From NCBI RefSeq assembly GCF_003116815.1, contig NZ_QDKQ01000037.1, positions 124,001 to 188,000 on the forward strand: a stretch of 64,000 nucleotides of DNA, in the 5' to 3' direction. Shown here piece after piece: positions 37,523-46,641 of the stretch (position 1 is its first letter; each line of letters opens with the position of its first letter). The position numbers and the translations under genes are program-made. This DNA comes from Caulobacter endophyticus (lineage in GTDB: Bacteria; Pseudomonadota; Alphaproteobacteria; Caulobacterales; Caulobacteraceae). Under the pieces are notes generated by a model. It was not told the origin of the DNA. It saw nothing but the letters and a program-made list of their open reading frames with translations, and made no database searches.

Positions 37523-38131
37523 ATGCAAGCCCACACAGTATCGACACGCGTCCCTGAACCGGCCCCAGAATCCCTTTCGGAGCCCGCCAGGGACCAGATC
37601 CGCCTGCTGCTGATGCAGGCCCGCCATGCCCTGGCCACCGACCCTGCCGACGCCGAGCGCTGCATCGCCGTGGCGGTGCGCCTGCTGCCCCAGATCGACG
37701 CGGCCACGCGCGAGCCCAAGGTCTTCGCCGCCCCGGTCATTCAGCGCGGAGGCCTGGCGCCCTGGCAGGTGCTGCGGGTCAAGGCCCTGGTCGAGGCCCG
37801 CCTCACGGGGCGCATCTCCAGCGCCGAGATGGCCGCCGAAGCCCGTCTCAGCCCCAGCCACTTCTCGCGGGCCTTCCGCATCAGCTTCGGCGATGCGCCC
37901 AAGGCCTATGTGAACCGCCGCCGCATCGCCCGCTCCAAAACCATGATGCTGGAAAGCGGCGACTCGCTGGCCGCCATCGCCCTGGCCTGCGGGCTTTCGG
38001 ACCAGGCCCACTTCTGCCGCATGTTCCGCCGCTTCGAGGGCGTCTCGCCCAGCGTCTGGCGGCGTCTGCGCGGCGGGGCGTCCGACGCCGCCGAGGTCGA
38101 GAGCAACTGGCAGATGGCCGCGGTCGGCTGA
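37523..38131 (+). CDS. AraC-family transcriptional regulator
   Basis: The protein of about 202 residues has a short N-terminal region with no recognisable ligand-binding domain (1-90) and a C-terminal double helix-turn-helix (about 95-190): SSAEMAAEARLSPSHFSRAFRISFGDAPKAYVNRRRI and LAAIALACGLSDQAHFCRMFRRFEG. AAGAGAG precedes the ATG at 37523; an earlier in-frame ATG at 37439 would add 28 unlikely residues. It may control the operon just upstream (32062-37378) or the following genes; proximity is the only evidence. Confidence 0.85.
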   Translation: MQAHTVSTRVPEPAPESLSEPARDQIRLLLMQARHALATDPADAERCIAVAVRLLPQIDAATREPKVFAAPVIQRGGLAPWQVLRVKALVEARLTGRISSAEMAAEARLSPSHFSRAFRISFGDAPKAYVNRRRIARSKTMMLESGDSLAAIALACGLSDQAHFCRMFRRFEGVSPSVWRRLRGGASDAAEVESNWQMAAVG

Positions 38132-38147
38132 ACGGAGAGACAGACCC

Positions 38148-38966
38148 GTGACCGCCGCCGTCATGCTGATCCACGGCGCCTGGCTGACGCCGCGCGCCTG
38201 GGACCGCTTCAAGGCCCGCTACGAGGCCCAGGGGCTGACGGTGGTCGCGCCCGCCTGGCCGCTGCTGGACGCGCCGGTGGAAGATCTGCGCCGCCTGTCG
38301 CCGCGCGTCCTGGGCCGGCTGACCCTGGACGCGGTGGTCGACGCCTACGCCGCCCACGCGGTGGCCCTGGTCGAGCCGCCTATCCTGATCGGCCACGGCA
38401 TGGGCGGACTGATCGTGCAGCGGCTGCTGGACGGCGGTTGCGGCGCCTGCGGTGTGGCCATCGCCTCGACTCCGCCGCTGGGCCTGCTGGCCCGGCCGCG
38501 TGCGGCCTGGGCGCTGCGGCGGCTGCTGACCCGCTGGGGCGGCGCCGCGCCGCTGTCACCGCATGGCTTCGCGTCGCTGTTCGCCCAGGCCCTGCCGGTG
38601 GGCGAGCGCATCGCGGCCTATGCCGAGCACGTGGTTCCCGCGCCCGCGCGGGTTGTGCGCCAGGCCCTGCTGGGGCGGAACGGCCGCGCGTCCGGGGCCG
38701 CCAGACGGCGTCCGCCGCTGCTGCTGATCGCGGGCGACGAGGACCGCATGGCCCCGCCGGCCATGGTCGCCGCCGCCGCGCGCCACCAGCGCAGGGCCGC
38801 CTCGCGCACCGACCTGCAATGCTTCTCGCGTCGCTCGCACTGGCTGTGCAACGAGTCGGGCTGGGAGGACGTCGCCGACTTCGCCCTCGACTGGGCGCTG
38901 GCCAATGGGAGGGCCGCGGCGCCCGCCGTTCGCGCGACGCTTCCGGGTCAAGCCCCGAAAGGGTAA
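38148..38966 (+). CDS. Alpha/beta-hydrolase-fold protein lacking the nucleophile serine
   Basis: The 272-residue protein has the fold markers LIHGAWLTPRAWDRF, a nucleophile elbow IGHGMGGLIV, an acid region IAGDEDRMAPP and a late histidine in RRSHWLCNE. At the elbow the usual GHSMGG reads G82-H-G84-M-G86, so the catalytic serine is a glycine (codon GGC, one base from AGC). It is probably not a normal esterase; it could be a non-enzymatic binding protein, a pseudoenzyme, or a sequencing error. The GTG start at 38148 follows GGAGAG, 17 bp after the AraC gene. Confidence 0.82.
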   Translation: MTAAVMLIHGAWLTPRAWDRFKARYEAQGLTVVAPAWPLLDAPVEDLRRLSPRVLGRLTLDAVVDAYAAHAVALVEPPILIGHGMGGLIVQRLLDGGCGACGVAIASTPPLGLLARPRAAWALRRLLTRWGGAAPLSPHGFASLFAQALPVGERIAAYAEHVVPAPARVVRQALLGRNGRASGAARRRPPLLLIAGDEDRMAPPAMVAAAARHQRRAASRTDLQCFSRRSHWLCNESGWEDVADFALDWALANGRAAAPAVRATLPGQAPKG

Positions 38967-39072
38967 TCGTGCGCCGCTTTCGTGTATGGTCGCGGTTCGC
39001 CAAACCCGCCAACTGGCCAAACGCCAACTGTATGAGTCCCATGCGCAAGGACCGGTCCCCGGACGCCGCCGA

Positions 39073-39723
39073 ATGAATGAACACCCCGCCAGCACGCAGG
39101 CCGGCGACGACCGTATCCGCGTACTGATCGCCGACGACCATCCCATGCTGCGCGAAGGGGTGATCGCGGTGCTCGAGACACAGTCCGACATGGTGGTGGT
39201 CGGCGAGGCCGCCACCGGCGACGAGGCGATCGCCGGATGGGAGCGGCTGCGTCCCGACATCACGCTGATGGACCTGCAGATGCCAGGCAATGGCGTGGTG
39301 GCCATCGAGACCATTCGACGCTCGCACCCCGAGGCGCGGATCATCGTGCTGACCACCTTCACCGGCGACGCCCAGGCCCTGCACGCCCTGCGGGCCGGGG
39401 CGGCCGGGTATCTGCTGAAGAGCAGCCTGCGTCGCGACCTGCTGGACGCCATCCGCGGCGTACACGCCGGCCGCCGCCATCTGCAGGCCGAGGTGGCCGA
39501 GCGCATCGCCATCCACGCGATCGACGAGGCGCTGAACGCCCGCGAGATCACCGTCCTGCAGCTGATCGCCAACGGCAATTCCAACAAGCACATCGCCCGC
39601 GAGCTGAACCTGTCGGAAGACACCATCAAGTCGAACATCAAGAGCATCTTCGCCAAGCTCTATGTGAACGACCGGACCCATGCGGTGACCGTCGCCGCCA
39701 AGCGCGGCATCATCGACCTTTGA
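39073..39723 (+). CDS. NarL/LuxR-family response regulator
   Basis: The 216-residue protein has a receiver domain (about 14-130) with the acidic pair D21-D22, acceptor D67 in LMDLQMPG and K at LLKSS, and a LuxR-type helix-turn-helix (about 150-212; LNAREITVLQLIANGNSNKHIARELNLSEDTIKSN). It should be phosphorylated by the kinase encoded next, whose start overlaps its stop codon. DNA targets unknown. Confidence 0.95.
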   Translation: MNEHPASTQAGDDRIRVLIADDHPMLREGVIAVLETQSDMVVVGEAATGDEAIAGWERLRPDITLMDLQMPGNGVVAIETIRRSHPEARIIVLTTFTGDAQALHALRAGAAGYLLKSSLRRDLLDAIRGVHAGRRHLQAEVAERIAIHAIDEALNAREITVLQLIANGNSNKHIARELNLSEDTIKSNIKSIFAKLYVNDRTHAVTVAAKRGIIDL

Positions 39724-42700
39724 GCCGGGCAGGGGGGCTCCGCATCGGACTGGCGGGCGCGGCGCTCGCCCTGGGGCTGGCGGCGATCGCCCAGGCCGCG
39801 CCAGCGCTCGAACCCCTGGCAGAATACAAGCGCGTCAGTTGGTCGATCGAGGGCGGGGCGCCCAGCCGGGTCAACACCATCGGACAGTCCAGGGACGGCT
39901 ATCTGTGGATCGGCAGCGTCGATGGACTGTTCCGCTTCGACGGCGTGGCCTTCGAGCCGATTCAGCGCGACGGGCCGAAGCCCGGGCGGCTGAACGTCTC
40001 GCAGGTGCTGGGCGCGCGCTCGGGAGCGCTGTGGGCGGGCCTGGGGCGCGGGGGCGGCGTCGTGGTCTATCGCGACGGCCGGCTGATCGACGCCCGCATG
40101 CCCGATCCCTCGCGCGAGGTCACCAGCCTGGCCGAAGACCGCGAGGGCGGGATCTGGGTCGCCCGGGGCGGCCGCAAGCGCGCGACCCTGGCCCGCTGGC
40201 ATGACGGCCGCTGGACGGAGTTCGGCCCGGAGGCTGGCCTGCCCGAGCAGGAGATCTGGCAGGTCTTCTTCGACCGCCAAGGCGTCCAGTGGCTGGTGCT
40301 GACGAACACGGTGCTGCGCCGCGCGCCCGGCGAGACCCGCTTCTCGCCCACCGGCGCCAAGGTCGCCCGCCGCGCCAGCCTGGCGCAGGACGCCCTGGGA
40401 CGGCTGTGGCTGTCGGATTCCACCAGCACGCGCCTCATGAGCGGCGAGGCCCCGGCCGCCTCCTCTCTAACCCAGGCCTATCCACGGCGCGACGAGGTGG
40501 GCGCCTCGCGGATCCTGTTCGACCGCAAGGGCGACCTGTGGGGCGCCACCTGGACCGACGGCGTAGTGCATATCCCGGCGCCCGGCGTGGCCGCCCGCAG
40601 CGCCGACACCGGCGCCCTGCGCATCCAGTCCTACAAGGCCGTCCACGGCCTGACTTCCGACCAGACCCACGCCGTGTTCGAGGACCGCGAGGGCAACATC
40701 TGGTTCGGCACAGAGCTTGGCCTGGACATGATGCGGCCGGCGGCGGTGACGGTGGAGCAGGCCATCCCGCCCAACTCCGCGCGCGGCTACCGAATGACCG
40801 CCACGGCGGACGGTTCGGTCTGGGTCGCCGACGCCCACACCCTCTACGCCATCGCGCCGGGCCGGGCGCCCAGGCCGGTCCTGAGAACCGACTGGTCGGC
40901 CGGATCGCTGTGCGCGGCGGGGAGCGATGCGGTCTGGGTGACGCTGCGCGACACGGTGCTGCGGGTGCGGAGGGACAAGGTCGAGACCTTCCCCAAGCCG
41001 GCCGAGGCCAGCGCCTATGGCTGCGCCGAGGGCGAGGACGGCCGCTTGTGGATGGCGGCGCTGGACAAGGGGCTCTACTGGCGCGAGGGCGGGGCGTGGA
41101 GCCGCTGGTCCGGCGGACAGGGCATCGCCTCCAACGCCGCGCTGCAGCCGGACGGCCGGGCGGCGATCCTGTTCCGCAACGCCCCGACGCTTCAAGGCCG
41201 TCCGCCGTTCGAGCCTATCCACAAGGCGCGGTTCAGCATCGGCGAGATCGAGGGCCTGCTGCCGGGACGAGAGGCTCTGTATGTCAGCGGCGGCCAGGGC
41301 TTCGCGCGGCTGCGGGGCGGGGCGGTCGCCAGCCTCGACGCCGAGCGCTATCCCTGGCTGACCTCCGTCAACGGCCTGGTCCAGACCCCGGCCGGCGACA
41401 CCTGGACGATCGGCGACGCCGGCGTGGTGCGCATGCGCTCGGCCGATCTCGACCAGGCCCTCGACAAGCCGGGCGCGGCGCTGCCGCGCCGGGTGTTCGA
41501 CTTCCGCGACGGTCTCAACAGCTTCGTGCAGAAGTCGCCGGGCCAGCAGATCGCCGCAGGGGGCGACGGCCGCATCTGGATCCTGACCCGCCGCAACGTC
41601 GTGGTCGTCGATCCCGCCCGCCTGAGCGTCAACACCCTGCCGCCGCCGGTGGCGATCCGCGCGGTCATGGTCGGAGACCAGCATTTTCGCGATCCGGCCG
41701 CCCTTCGCCTGCCGGCCGGCACGCGGGGCCTGCGCATCCACTATACGGCGCTGAGCTTCCCGGCGCCCGACCGCGTGCGCTTCCAGTACCGCCTGGAGGG
41801 TGTCGACAAGGACTGGATCGAGGCCGGCGACCGGCGCGAGGTCATCTACGACAACCTGCATCCGGGGACCTTCCACTTCCGGGTGAAGGCGGCCAATAGC
41901 GACGGCGTCTGGAACGAGCAGGGCGCGACCCTGACCGTCGAGATTCCGCCGACCCTGGTGGAGACCTGGTGGTTTCGGGCCGCCTGCGTGCTGGCTGTGG
42001 CCCTGGCGCTGTGGGGCGTCTACGCCTTGCGCCTGCGGCGGGTGTCGGCCCAGATCAAGGACCGGCTGGAGCAGCGCGCCGCCGAGCGCGAACGCATCGC
42101 CCGCGAGCTGCACGACACCCTGCTGCAGAGCGTGCAGGGCCTGATCATGCGGTTCCAGTCGGTGGCCTACCAGATCCCCGACGACCTGCCGGCGCGGGAG
42201 GTGATCAACCAGGCCCTCGACCGGGCCGACCAGATGCTGGTCGAGGGCCGCGACCGGGTGCGCGACCTGCGCGGGGCCGAGGTGCGACGCCTCGACCTGG
42301 TGCTGCGCGAGCTGATGGCCGAGCAGCCGTTCGAGCCTGGCGTGAAGGTCGAGCTGGCCGCGGAGGGAACACCGCGTCCGGTGCAGCCGCTGGTGCAGGA
42401 GGAGATCGTCCGCATCGCCGGCGAGGCGCTGTTCAACGCCGCCCGCCATGCCAAGGCCAGCCAGGTGCTGGTGAAGGTCTCGTACGGTGTTCGCCAGCTG
42501 CAGGTGACCATCCGCGACGACGGGGTGGGCATCGGCGCCAACCGCATGGCCTGGGCCAGCCGCGAGGGCCATTACGGCCTGATCGGCATGCACGAGCGGG
42601 CCGGCAAGATGGGCGCCCAGCTGGCTATCGAGAGCGCCTCGGGCAAGGGCACGACCATTGCGCTGAGCGTCGCCGGCTCGATCGCCTATCCGACCCAGCC

Positions 42701-42731
42701 GTGGTTCGCGCGGCTGGGAAGGAAGAAGTAG
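39720..42731 (+). CDS. Sensor histidine kinase with two-component propeller and Y_Y_Y sensor
   Basis: The protein of about 1003 residues has a signal sequence or anchor (LRIGLAGAALALGLAA), a periplasmic propeller made of reg_prop repeats (DGYLWIGSVDGLFRF, REGGIWVARG, DREGNIWFGTELGL), a Y_Y_Y domain (FQYRLEGVDKDW ... FRVKAANSDGVW), one membrane helix (about residue 750), a HisKA_3 domain with the phospho-histidine in IARELHDTLLQS and an ATPase domain with DDGVGIG. No ATG suits the start; TTG at 39720, overlapping the regulator stop as TTGA, gives the right signal peptide. The propeller class often senses extracellular glycans or other nutrients. Confidence 0.9.
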   Translation: MSRAGGLRIGLAGAALALGLAAIAQAAPALEPLAEYKRVSWSIEGGAPSRVNTIGQSRDGYLWIGSVDGLFRFDGVAFEPIQRDGPKPGRLNVSQVLGARSGALWAGLGRGGGVVVYRDGRLIDARMPDPSREVTSLAEDREGGIWVARGGRKRATLARWHDGRWTEFGPEAGLPEQEIWQVFFDRQGVQWLVLTNTVLRRAPGETRFSPTGAKVARRASLAQDALGRLWLSDSTSTRLMSGEAPAASSLTQAYPRRDEVGASRILFDRKGDLWGATWTDGVVHIPAPGVAARSADTGALRIQSYKAVHGLTSDQTHAVFEDREGNIWFGTELGLDMMRPAAVTVEQAIPPNSARGYRMTATADGSVWVADAHTLYAIAPGRAPRPVLRTDWSAGSLCAAGSDAVWVTLRDTVLRVRRDKVETFPKPAEASAYGCAEGEDGRLWMAALDKGLYWREGGAWSRWSGGQGIASNAALQPDGRAAILFRNAPTLQGRPPFEPIHKARFSIGEIEGLLPGREALYVSGGQGFARLRGGAVASLDAERYPWLTSVNGLVQTPAGDTWTIGDAGVVRMRSADLDQALDKPGAALPRRVFDFRDGLNSFVQKSPGQQIAAGGDGRIWILTRRNVVVVDPARLSVNTLPPPVAIRAVMVGDQHFRDPAALRLPAGTRGLRIHYTALSFPAPDRVRFQYRLEGVDKDWIEAGDRREVIYDNLHPGTFHFRVKAANSDGVWNEQGATLTVEIPPTLVETWWFRAACVLAVALALWGVYALRLRRVSAQIKDRLEQRAAERERIARELHDTLLQSVQGLIMRFQSVAYQIPDDLPAREVINQALDRADQMLVEGRDRVRDLRGAEVRRLDLVLRELMAEQPFEPGVKVELAAEGTPRPVQPLVQEEIVRIAGEALFNAARHAKASQVLVKVSYGVRQLQVTIRDDGVGIGANRMAWASREGHYGLIGMHERAGKMGAQLAIESASGKGTTIALSVAGSIAYPTQPWFARLGRKK

Positions 42732-42734
42732 CGC

Positions 42735-43670
42735 TCAGGCCTTCAGCCACACGGCTACGGCCGACAGGGTCACGCAGGCGATCGCCGTGGTCAGGGCCAC
42801 GGTGCGCGCGCCGCCGCGGGCGAAGACGCCATAGGCGCGGGTCTGGATGAAGACGTTGACCGCCGTCGGCGTGGCCGCCAGCAAGGTGGCGGCCAGGTGA
42901 AAGGCTGGCGGCGCCGGGGTCAGGCCGACCACGAACCACACGAGGACCGGCAGGATCGCCAGCTTGGCGATGGCGGCGGCGGCCACGGGGCTCCAGCGCG
43001 GCGGGGCGGCGTCGGCCTCGGCCGGCAGGCCCAGCACGACGCCCAGCGCCACCAGCGCCACCGGACTGCCCGAAGCGGCGGCCGCGCCGACCGCGCGGTC
43101 GAGCACGCCGGGCAGTTGCAGGCCGAGCAGCGCCAGGGCCGTGCCGAACAGGGCGGCGGCGACGATCGGGTTGCGGAACGCCTGCATGGTCGAGCGCCAC
43201 ACCGAACGCCCGCCGGCCCAGCCCAACAGGGCGACGCCCACCGCGGTGGCCAGCACGAAATCGATGGCGACCATGCCGGCGCCGACGCGGGCGACCTCGG
43301 GGCCGAACACGGCGGCCGCCACCGGCAGGCCCAGGAAGGCGCTGTTGCCGACGCCGGCGGCCATGGCCGCGCCCGCGCGCTCGCCCCGGTTCCAGCGCAA
43401 GGCCAGGCCCAGGCCGACCATCACCGCCATGATCACGCCCAGGCAGCCGGCATAGGCGGCCAGGCCCAGGGTCAGGTCGTGGCCGGGCCGGCCCATGCGC
43501 GACAGCGAATGCACCAGTAGGGCCGGAAAGCCGATCCAGTAGACATAGGCCGACAGGCCCTGGGCCATGCGGCCGTCGAGCAGCCGCAGCCGGGCCAGGG
43601 TCACGCCCGCCCCCACAAGCAGGAAGAACGGCAGAGCGCGCGCGAGCACCTCCAGCGTCAGGGCGATCAT
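42735..43670 (-). CDS. AEC-family transporter (auxin efflux carrier type)
   Basis: The 311-residue protein has about ten membrane helices in two five-helix halves and family segments ALPFFLLVGAGVTLARL, MAAGVGNSAFLGLPVAAAVFG and ATPTAVNVFIQTRAYG. AEC carriers export or import small carboxylates such as malate or malonate. Its stop codon is three bases from the convergent kinase stop. A 14-bp palindrome lies about 100 bp upstream of its start. Confidence 0.9.
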   Translation of the reverse strand: MIALTLEVLARALPFFLLVGAGVTLARLRLLDGRMAQGLSAYVYWIGFPALLVHSLSRMGRPGHDLTLGLAAYAGCLGVIMAVMVGLGLALRWNRGERAGAAMAAGVGNSAFLGLPVAAAVFGPEVARVGAGMVAIDFVLATAVGVALLGWAGGRSVWRSTMQAFRNPIVAAALFGTALALLGLQLPGVLDRAVGAAAASGSPVALVALGVVLGLPAEADAAPPRWSPVAAAAIAKLAILPVLVWFVVGLTPAPPAFHLAATLLAATPTAVNVFIQTRAYGVFARGGARTVALTTAIACVTLSAVAVWLKA

Positions 43671-43772
43671 GTCGAACGCGCCTGCGACGGCGAAGGAAGG
43701 GTCATACGCGGGGGCCTCGGCGGAAAACGCGGGTCGCTGGATAGCATCGCCGCCACGCCGGGGTCAAAGCGG

Positions 43773-43786
43773 CGCTTGGCCAAGCG
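43773..43786. promoter_or_regulatory. 14-bp perfect palindrome upstream of the AEC transporter gene
   Basis: CGCTTGGCCAAGCG lies 103 bp before the transporter start and 62 bp past the neighbouring leftward gene. It may be a regulator site. Confidence 0.35.
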
Positions 43787-43848
43787 TCGGCGCTGCGGGC
43801 GGGGCGAAATGAGCGTCGGATGACACCATGAGCGCTCCCGTCCGGTGG

Positions 43849-44421
43849 TCAGCGTTCGTCGGCCGGCAGGCGGATGTGCACCAGCTTCCAGACGAACAGC
43901 TCGCGCCGCTGGAAGGTGAAGATCGTGGCCTTGGACTTGTCGTCCGGCCGACGCACGGCGATGCGTACGCGGTTGGGATCCCAGTAGGCGATGGTCGGGT
44001 AGGGGCCGCGCACCACGGTCTGCATCCGGCCCAGCACCGTCTCGGGACGGGCGGCCGGCTCCGGGGCCGCGCCGGGGGCGTAGCCGCGGGTCAGGGCCGA
44101 CAGGCCCTGGACCGTGAGGTAGCGGTCCACCTTGGGCTCGGGCGGGGCGATCGGCTCGATGGCGCGCTTGAAGACTCCCATCGGGTTGGTCCACAGCGAC
44201 GGAGCCTCGGGCTTGGCGGCGGGGGCTTCCTCGTCGAGCTGGCCGGTCAGGCTGCGCCGCACCACCGGAAAGTCGACCAGTTCGCCCAGCGCCTGCACGT
44301 CTTCGTACTGGGCCGCGGCCTTCAGGGCGCGGAACGCGAACCAGGGCGCTGAGGCGAAGGCGGCGGCGAAAATGAAGATCGCCAGGACCAGCAGGTCCCA
44401 GATCCGCTTCTGCAAAGTCAT
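43849..44421 (-). CDS. DUF2939-type membrane-anchored protein
   Basis: The 190-residue protein has one N-terminal membrane helix (about 8-28) and a DUF2939-like region just after it (WFAFRALKAAAQYEDVQALGELVDFPVVRRSL). A proline/alanine-rich linker leads to a small C-terminal beta-rich part ending in YWDPNRVRIAVRR and FVWKLVHIRLP. The function is unknown; such proteins are exported and anchored in the inner membrane. It is transcribed leftward, 178 bp before the AEC transporter gene. Confidence 0.8.
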   Translation of the reverse strand: MTLQKRIWDLLVLAIFIFAAAFASAPWFAFRALKAAAQYEDVQALGELVDFPVVRRSLTGQLDEEAPAAKPEAPSLWTNPMGVFKRAIEPIAPPEPKVDRYLTVQGLSALTRGYAPGAAPEPAARPETVLGRMQTVVRGPYPTIAYWDPNRVRIAVRRPDDKSKATIFTFQRRELFVWKLVHIRLPADER

Positions 44422-44604
44422 TGCGCCCCCGCACGGTTAACGCCGCCTAGAATGGGCATTCATGCCCCCTTCGCAAGGGCGTTCGCGTAGGAAGAGTTCC
44501 ATCGATGGAATCCGCTTCCCCCGGGGGCGTGGCCGCTTTATGGGGTCGCCGCTTACGGCGCGGCCTTAAGCCCTCGCTGTCCCTGAGGAATTCCCGGAGC
44601 GTCC

Positions 44605-46020
44605 ATGGCCGGCTCGCGCATCGCCGATCTCTTCCGCTGCAAGCCCGTAGGGGCGATCGCGGCGCAGGGCGACGACAATCCCAACGAGCTGCCGCATGAG
44701 CTGGAGCGGTCGATCGGCCTGTTCCAGCTGACCATGCTGGGCGTGGGCGCCACCATCGGCACCGGCATCTTCGTGGCCCTGACCACGGCCGTGCCCCTGG
44801 CCGGCCCGGCGGTCATCGTCTCGTTCGTCATCGCCGGGATCACCGCGGCGCTGACGGCCCTGTGCTACGCCGAACTGGGCTCGACCATCCCGGTGTCGGG
44901 CTCGTCCTACTCCTACGCCTACGCCACGCTGGGCGAGTTCGTGGCCTTCATCGTCGGCGCCTGCCTGCTGCTGGAATACGCCGTCTCGGCCTCGGCCATC
45001 GCGGTGGGCTGGGGTCAGTATCTGAACGAGCTGTTCGTCGACCTGTTCGGCTGGCGCCTGCCCGACGCCCTGGCCAAGCCGCCGGGCGCGGGCGGGGTTT
45101 TCAACCTGCCTGCCGTGGTGCTGGTGGGGTCGTGCATGCTGCTGCTGCTGCGCGGCGCCAAGGAGTCGACCACAATCAACGCGATCCTGGTGGTGGCCAA
45201 GCTCTTGGTGCTGCTGTTCTTCGTGGTCATCGCCTTCACCGGCTTTCGCTCGGAGAACCTGGCGCCGTTCGCACCGATGGGCGTGGCGGGGATCGGGGCG
45301 GCGGCCTCTTCGATCTTCTTCTCATACATCGGCATCGACGCGGTCTCGACCGCCGGCGACGAGGTCAAGAACCCGCGCCGGAACCTGCCGCTCGGCGTGG
45401 TGCTGAGCCTGCTGATCGTCACCGGCGTCTATGTGCTGGTGGCCATCGCCGCCGTCGGCGCCCAGCCCTGGACGGCCTTCGCCGGCCAGGAGGCGGGCCT
45501 GGCGGTGATCCTGCGCAACCTGACCGGCGCGGGCTGGACCTCGCTGGTGCTGTGCCTGGGCGCGATCATCTCGATCTTCAGCGTCACGCTGGTGGTGATG
45601 TACGGCCAGACGCGAATCCTCTTCGCCATGAGCCGCGACGGCCTTCTGCCGCGCATCTTCCAGAAGACCGATCCGCGCACCCGCACGCCCACCTGGAACA
45701 CGGTGATCGTGGCCGGCTTCATCGCCTTCCTGGCGGCCTTCGTGCCGCTGGACGTGCTGGTCAACCTGACCAGCATGGGCACGCTGATCGCCTTCGCCAT
45801 CGTCTCGGCCGGGGTGATCATCCTGCGCCGCACGCGGCCCGACCTGCCGCGCGGCTACAAGGTTCCGCTCTATCCGGTGCTGCCGATCGCCAGCGTGGCC
45901 TTCTGCGGCTACCTGATCATCGGCTTGCCGTGGGACACCTTCGCCCTGTTCGGCGCCTGGGTGACGGCCGCCTGCCTGATCTACTTCGGCTATTCGCGGA
46001 AGCACTCCAAGCTGGCCTGA
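44605..46020 (+). CDS. APC-superfamily amino acid permease (cationic amino acid transporter type)
   Basis: The 471-residue protein has about twelve membrane helices and the APC substrate motif in GVGATIGTGIFVALT, followed by LCYAELGSTIPVSGSSYSYAY and a conserved FFSYIGIDAVSTAGDEVKNP, which is typical of the CAT/YfnA group. It should be a proton-linked amino acid symporter or exchanger. It is transcribed alone. The specific amino acid cannot be told. Confidence 0.93.
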   Translation: MAGSRIADLFRCKPVGAIAAQGDDNPNELPHELERSIGLFQLTMLGVGATIGTGIFVALTTAVPLAGPAVIVSFVIAGITAALTALCYAELGSTIPVSGSSYSYAYATLGEFVAFIVGACLLLEYAVSASAIAVGWGQYLNELFVDLFGWRLPDALAKPPGAGGVFNLPAVVLVGSCMLLLLRGAKESTTINAILVVAKLLVLLFFVVIAFTGFRSENLAPFAPMGVAGIGAAASSIFFSYIGIDAVSTAGDEVKNPRRNLPLGVVLSLLIVTGVYVLVAIAAVGAQPWTAFAGQEAGLAVILRNLTGAGWTSLVLCLGAIISIFSVTLVVMYGQTRILFAMSRDGLLPRIFQKTDPRTRTPTWNTVIVAGFIAFLAAFVPLDVLVNLTSMGTLIAFAIVSAGVIILRRTRPDLPRGYKVPLYPVLPIASVAFCGYLIIGLPWDTFALFGAWVTAACLIYFGYSRKHSKLA

Positions 46021-46187
46021 AGGCGCGGGAGCGGCCCATTCTGGGTCAGGATTGAACACCGCGCCGCCTTCCTGGGGACGGAAGGGTCTCGCGCCTTGCC
46101 CGGTCTTCGCGACGCCCCCTAGGGTCCCGGCTGGCCGTGCTCAGATAGCGCGGTCGTTTTATCCGAGTCGGGTTTAGGATCGCCGCG

Positions 46188-46544
46188 ATGACCCAGATCG
46201 AAGTGCAGGGAATGGAAAAGCGCGCCTACCGTCGCTACCCCGCCTCGCGCAAAGCCTACCTGGTGGTGGGCGGCGAGCCCCTGCGTTGCCGGTTGATCGA
46301 CATCGCCAAGGGCGGCGCCCGCATCGCCGCGCCCGAGTTCGCCGCGCCGCCGGAGGTGCTGCACCTGGTCGATCCGGCCCGCCGCATGGTGCACCTGACC
46401 CGCATGGTCTGGCAGGGCGACGGCCAGATGGGCCTGCAGTTCATCGACTCGCGCGCCTTCACCGAACCGCTGGGCGGCGCCGAGGGCGCGGGCCGCGTGG
46501 TCGAGATGGTCGGCCCCTGGCCGAAGCCGGCCGCGAGTAACTAG
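46188..46544 (+). CDS. PilZ-domain protein with a degenerate c-di-GMP motif
   Basis: The 118-residue protein is a single PilZ domain. The first c-di-GMP motif RxxxR is present (RRYPASRK region, about 15-21), but the second, D/NxSxxG, reads DIAKGG (about 39-44), with alanine in place of serine. Binding may still occur, since several PilZ proteins tolerate this change. It is a likely c-di-GMP effector or a structural variant. It sits alone between a permease and a patatin gene. Confidence 0.85.
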   Translation: MTQIEVQGMEKRAYRRYPASRKAYLVVGGEPLRCRLIDIAKGGARIAAPEFAAPPEVLHLVDPARRMVHLTRMVWQGDGQMGLQFIDSRAFTEPLGGAEGAGRVVEMVGPWPKPAASN

Positions 46545-46641
46545 GACTTTTTCGGCTTCCGCAACGGCAAGCTGAGCCAACCGGAATTCAAGTCGCGCGT
46601 TGCTGGCTCTGTCGGATTTCGACAGACGCCGAGGTGAGCGC

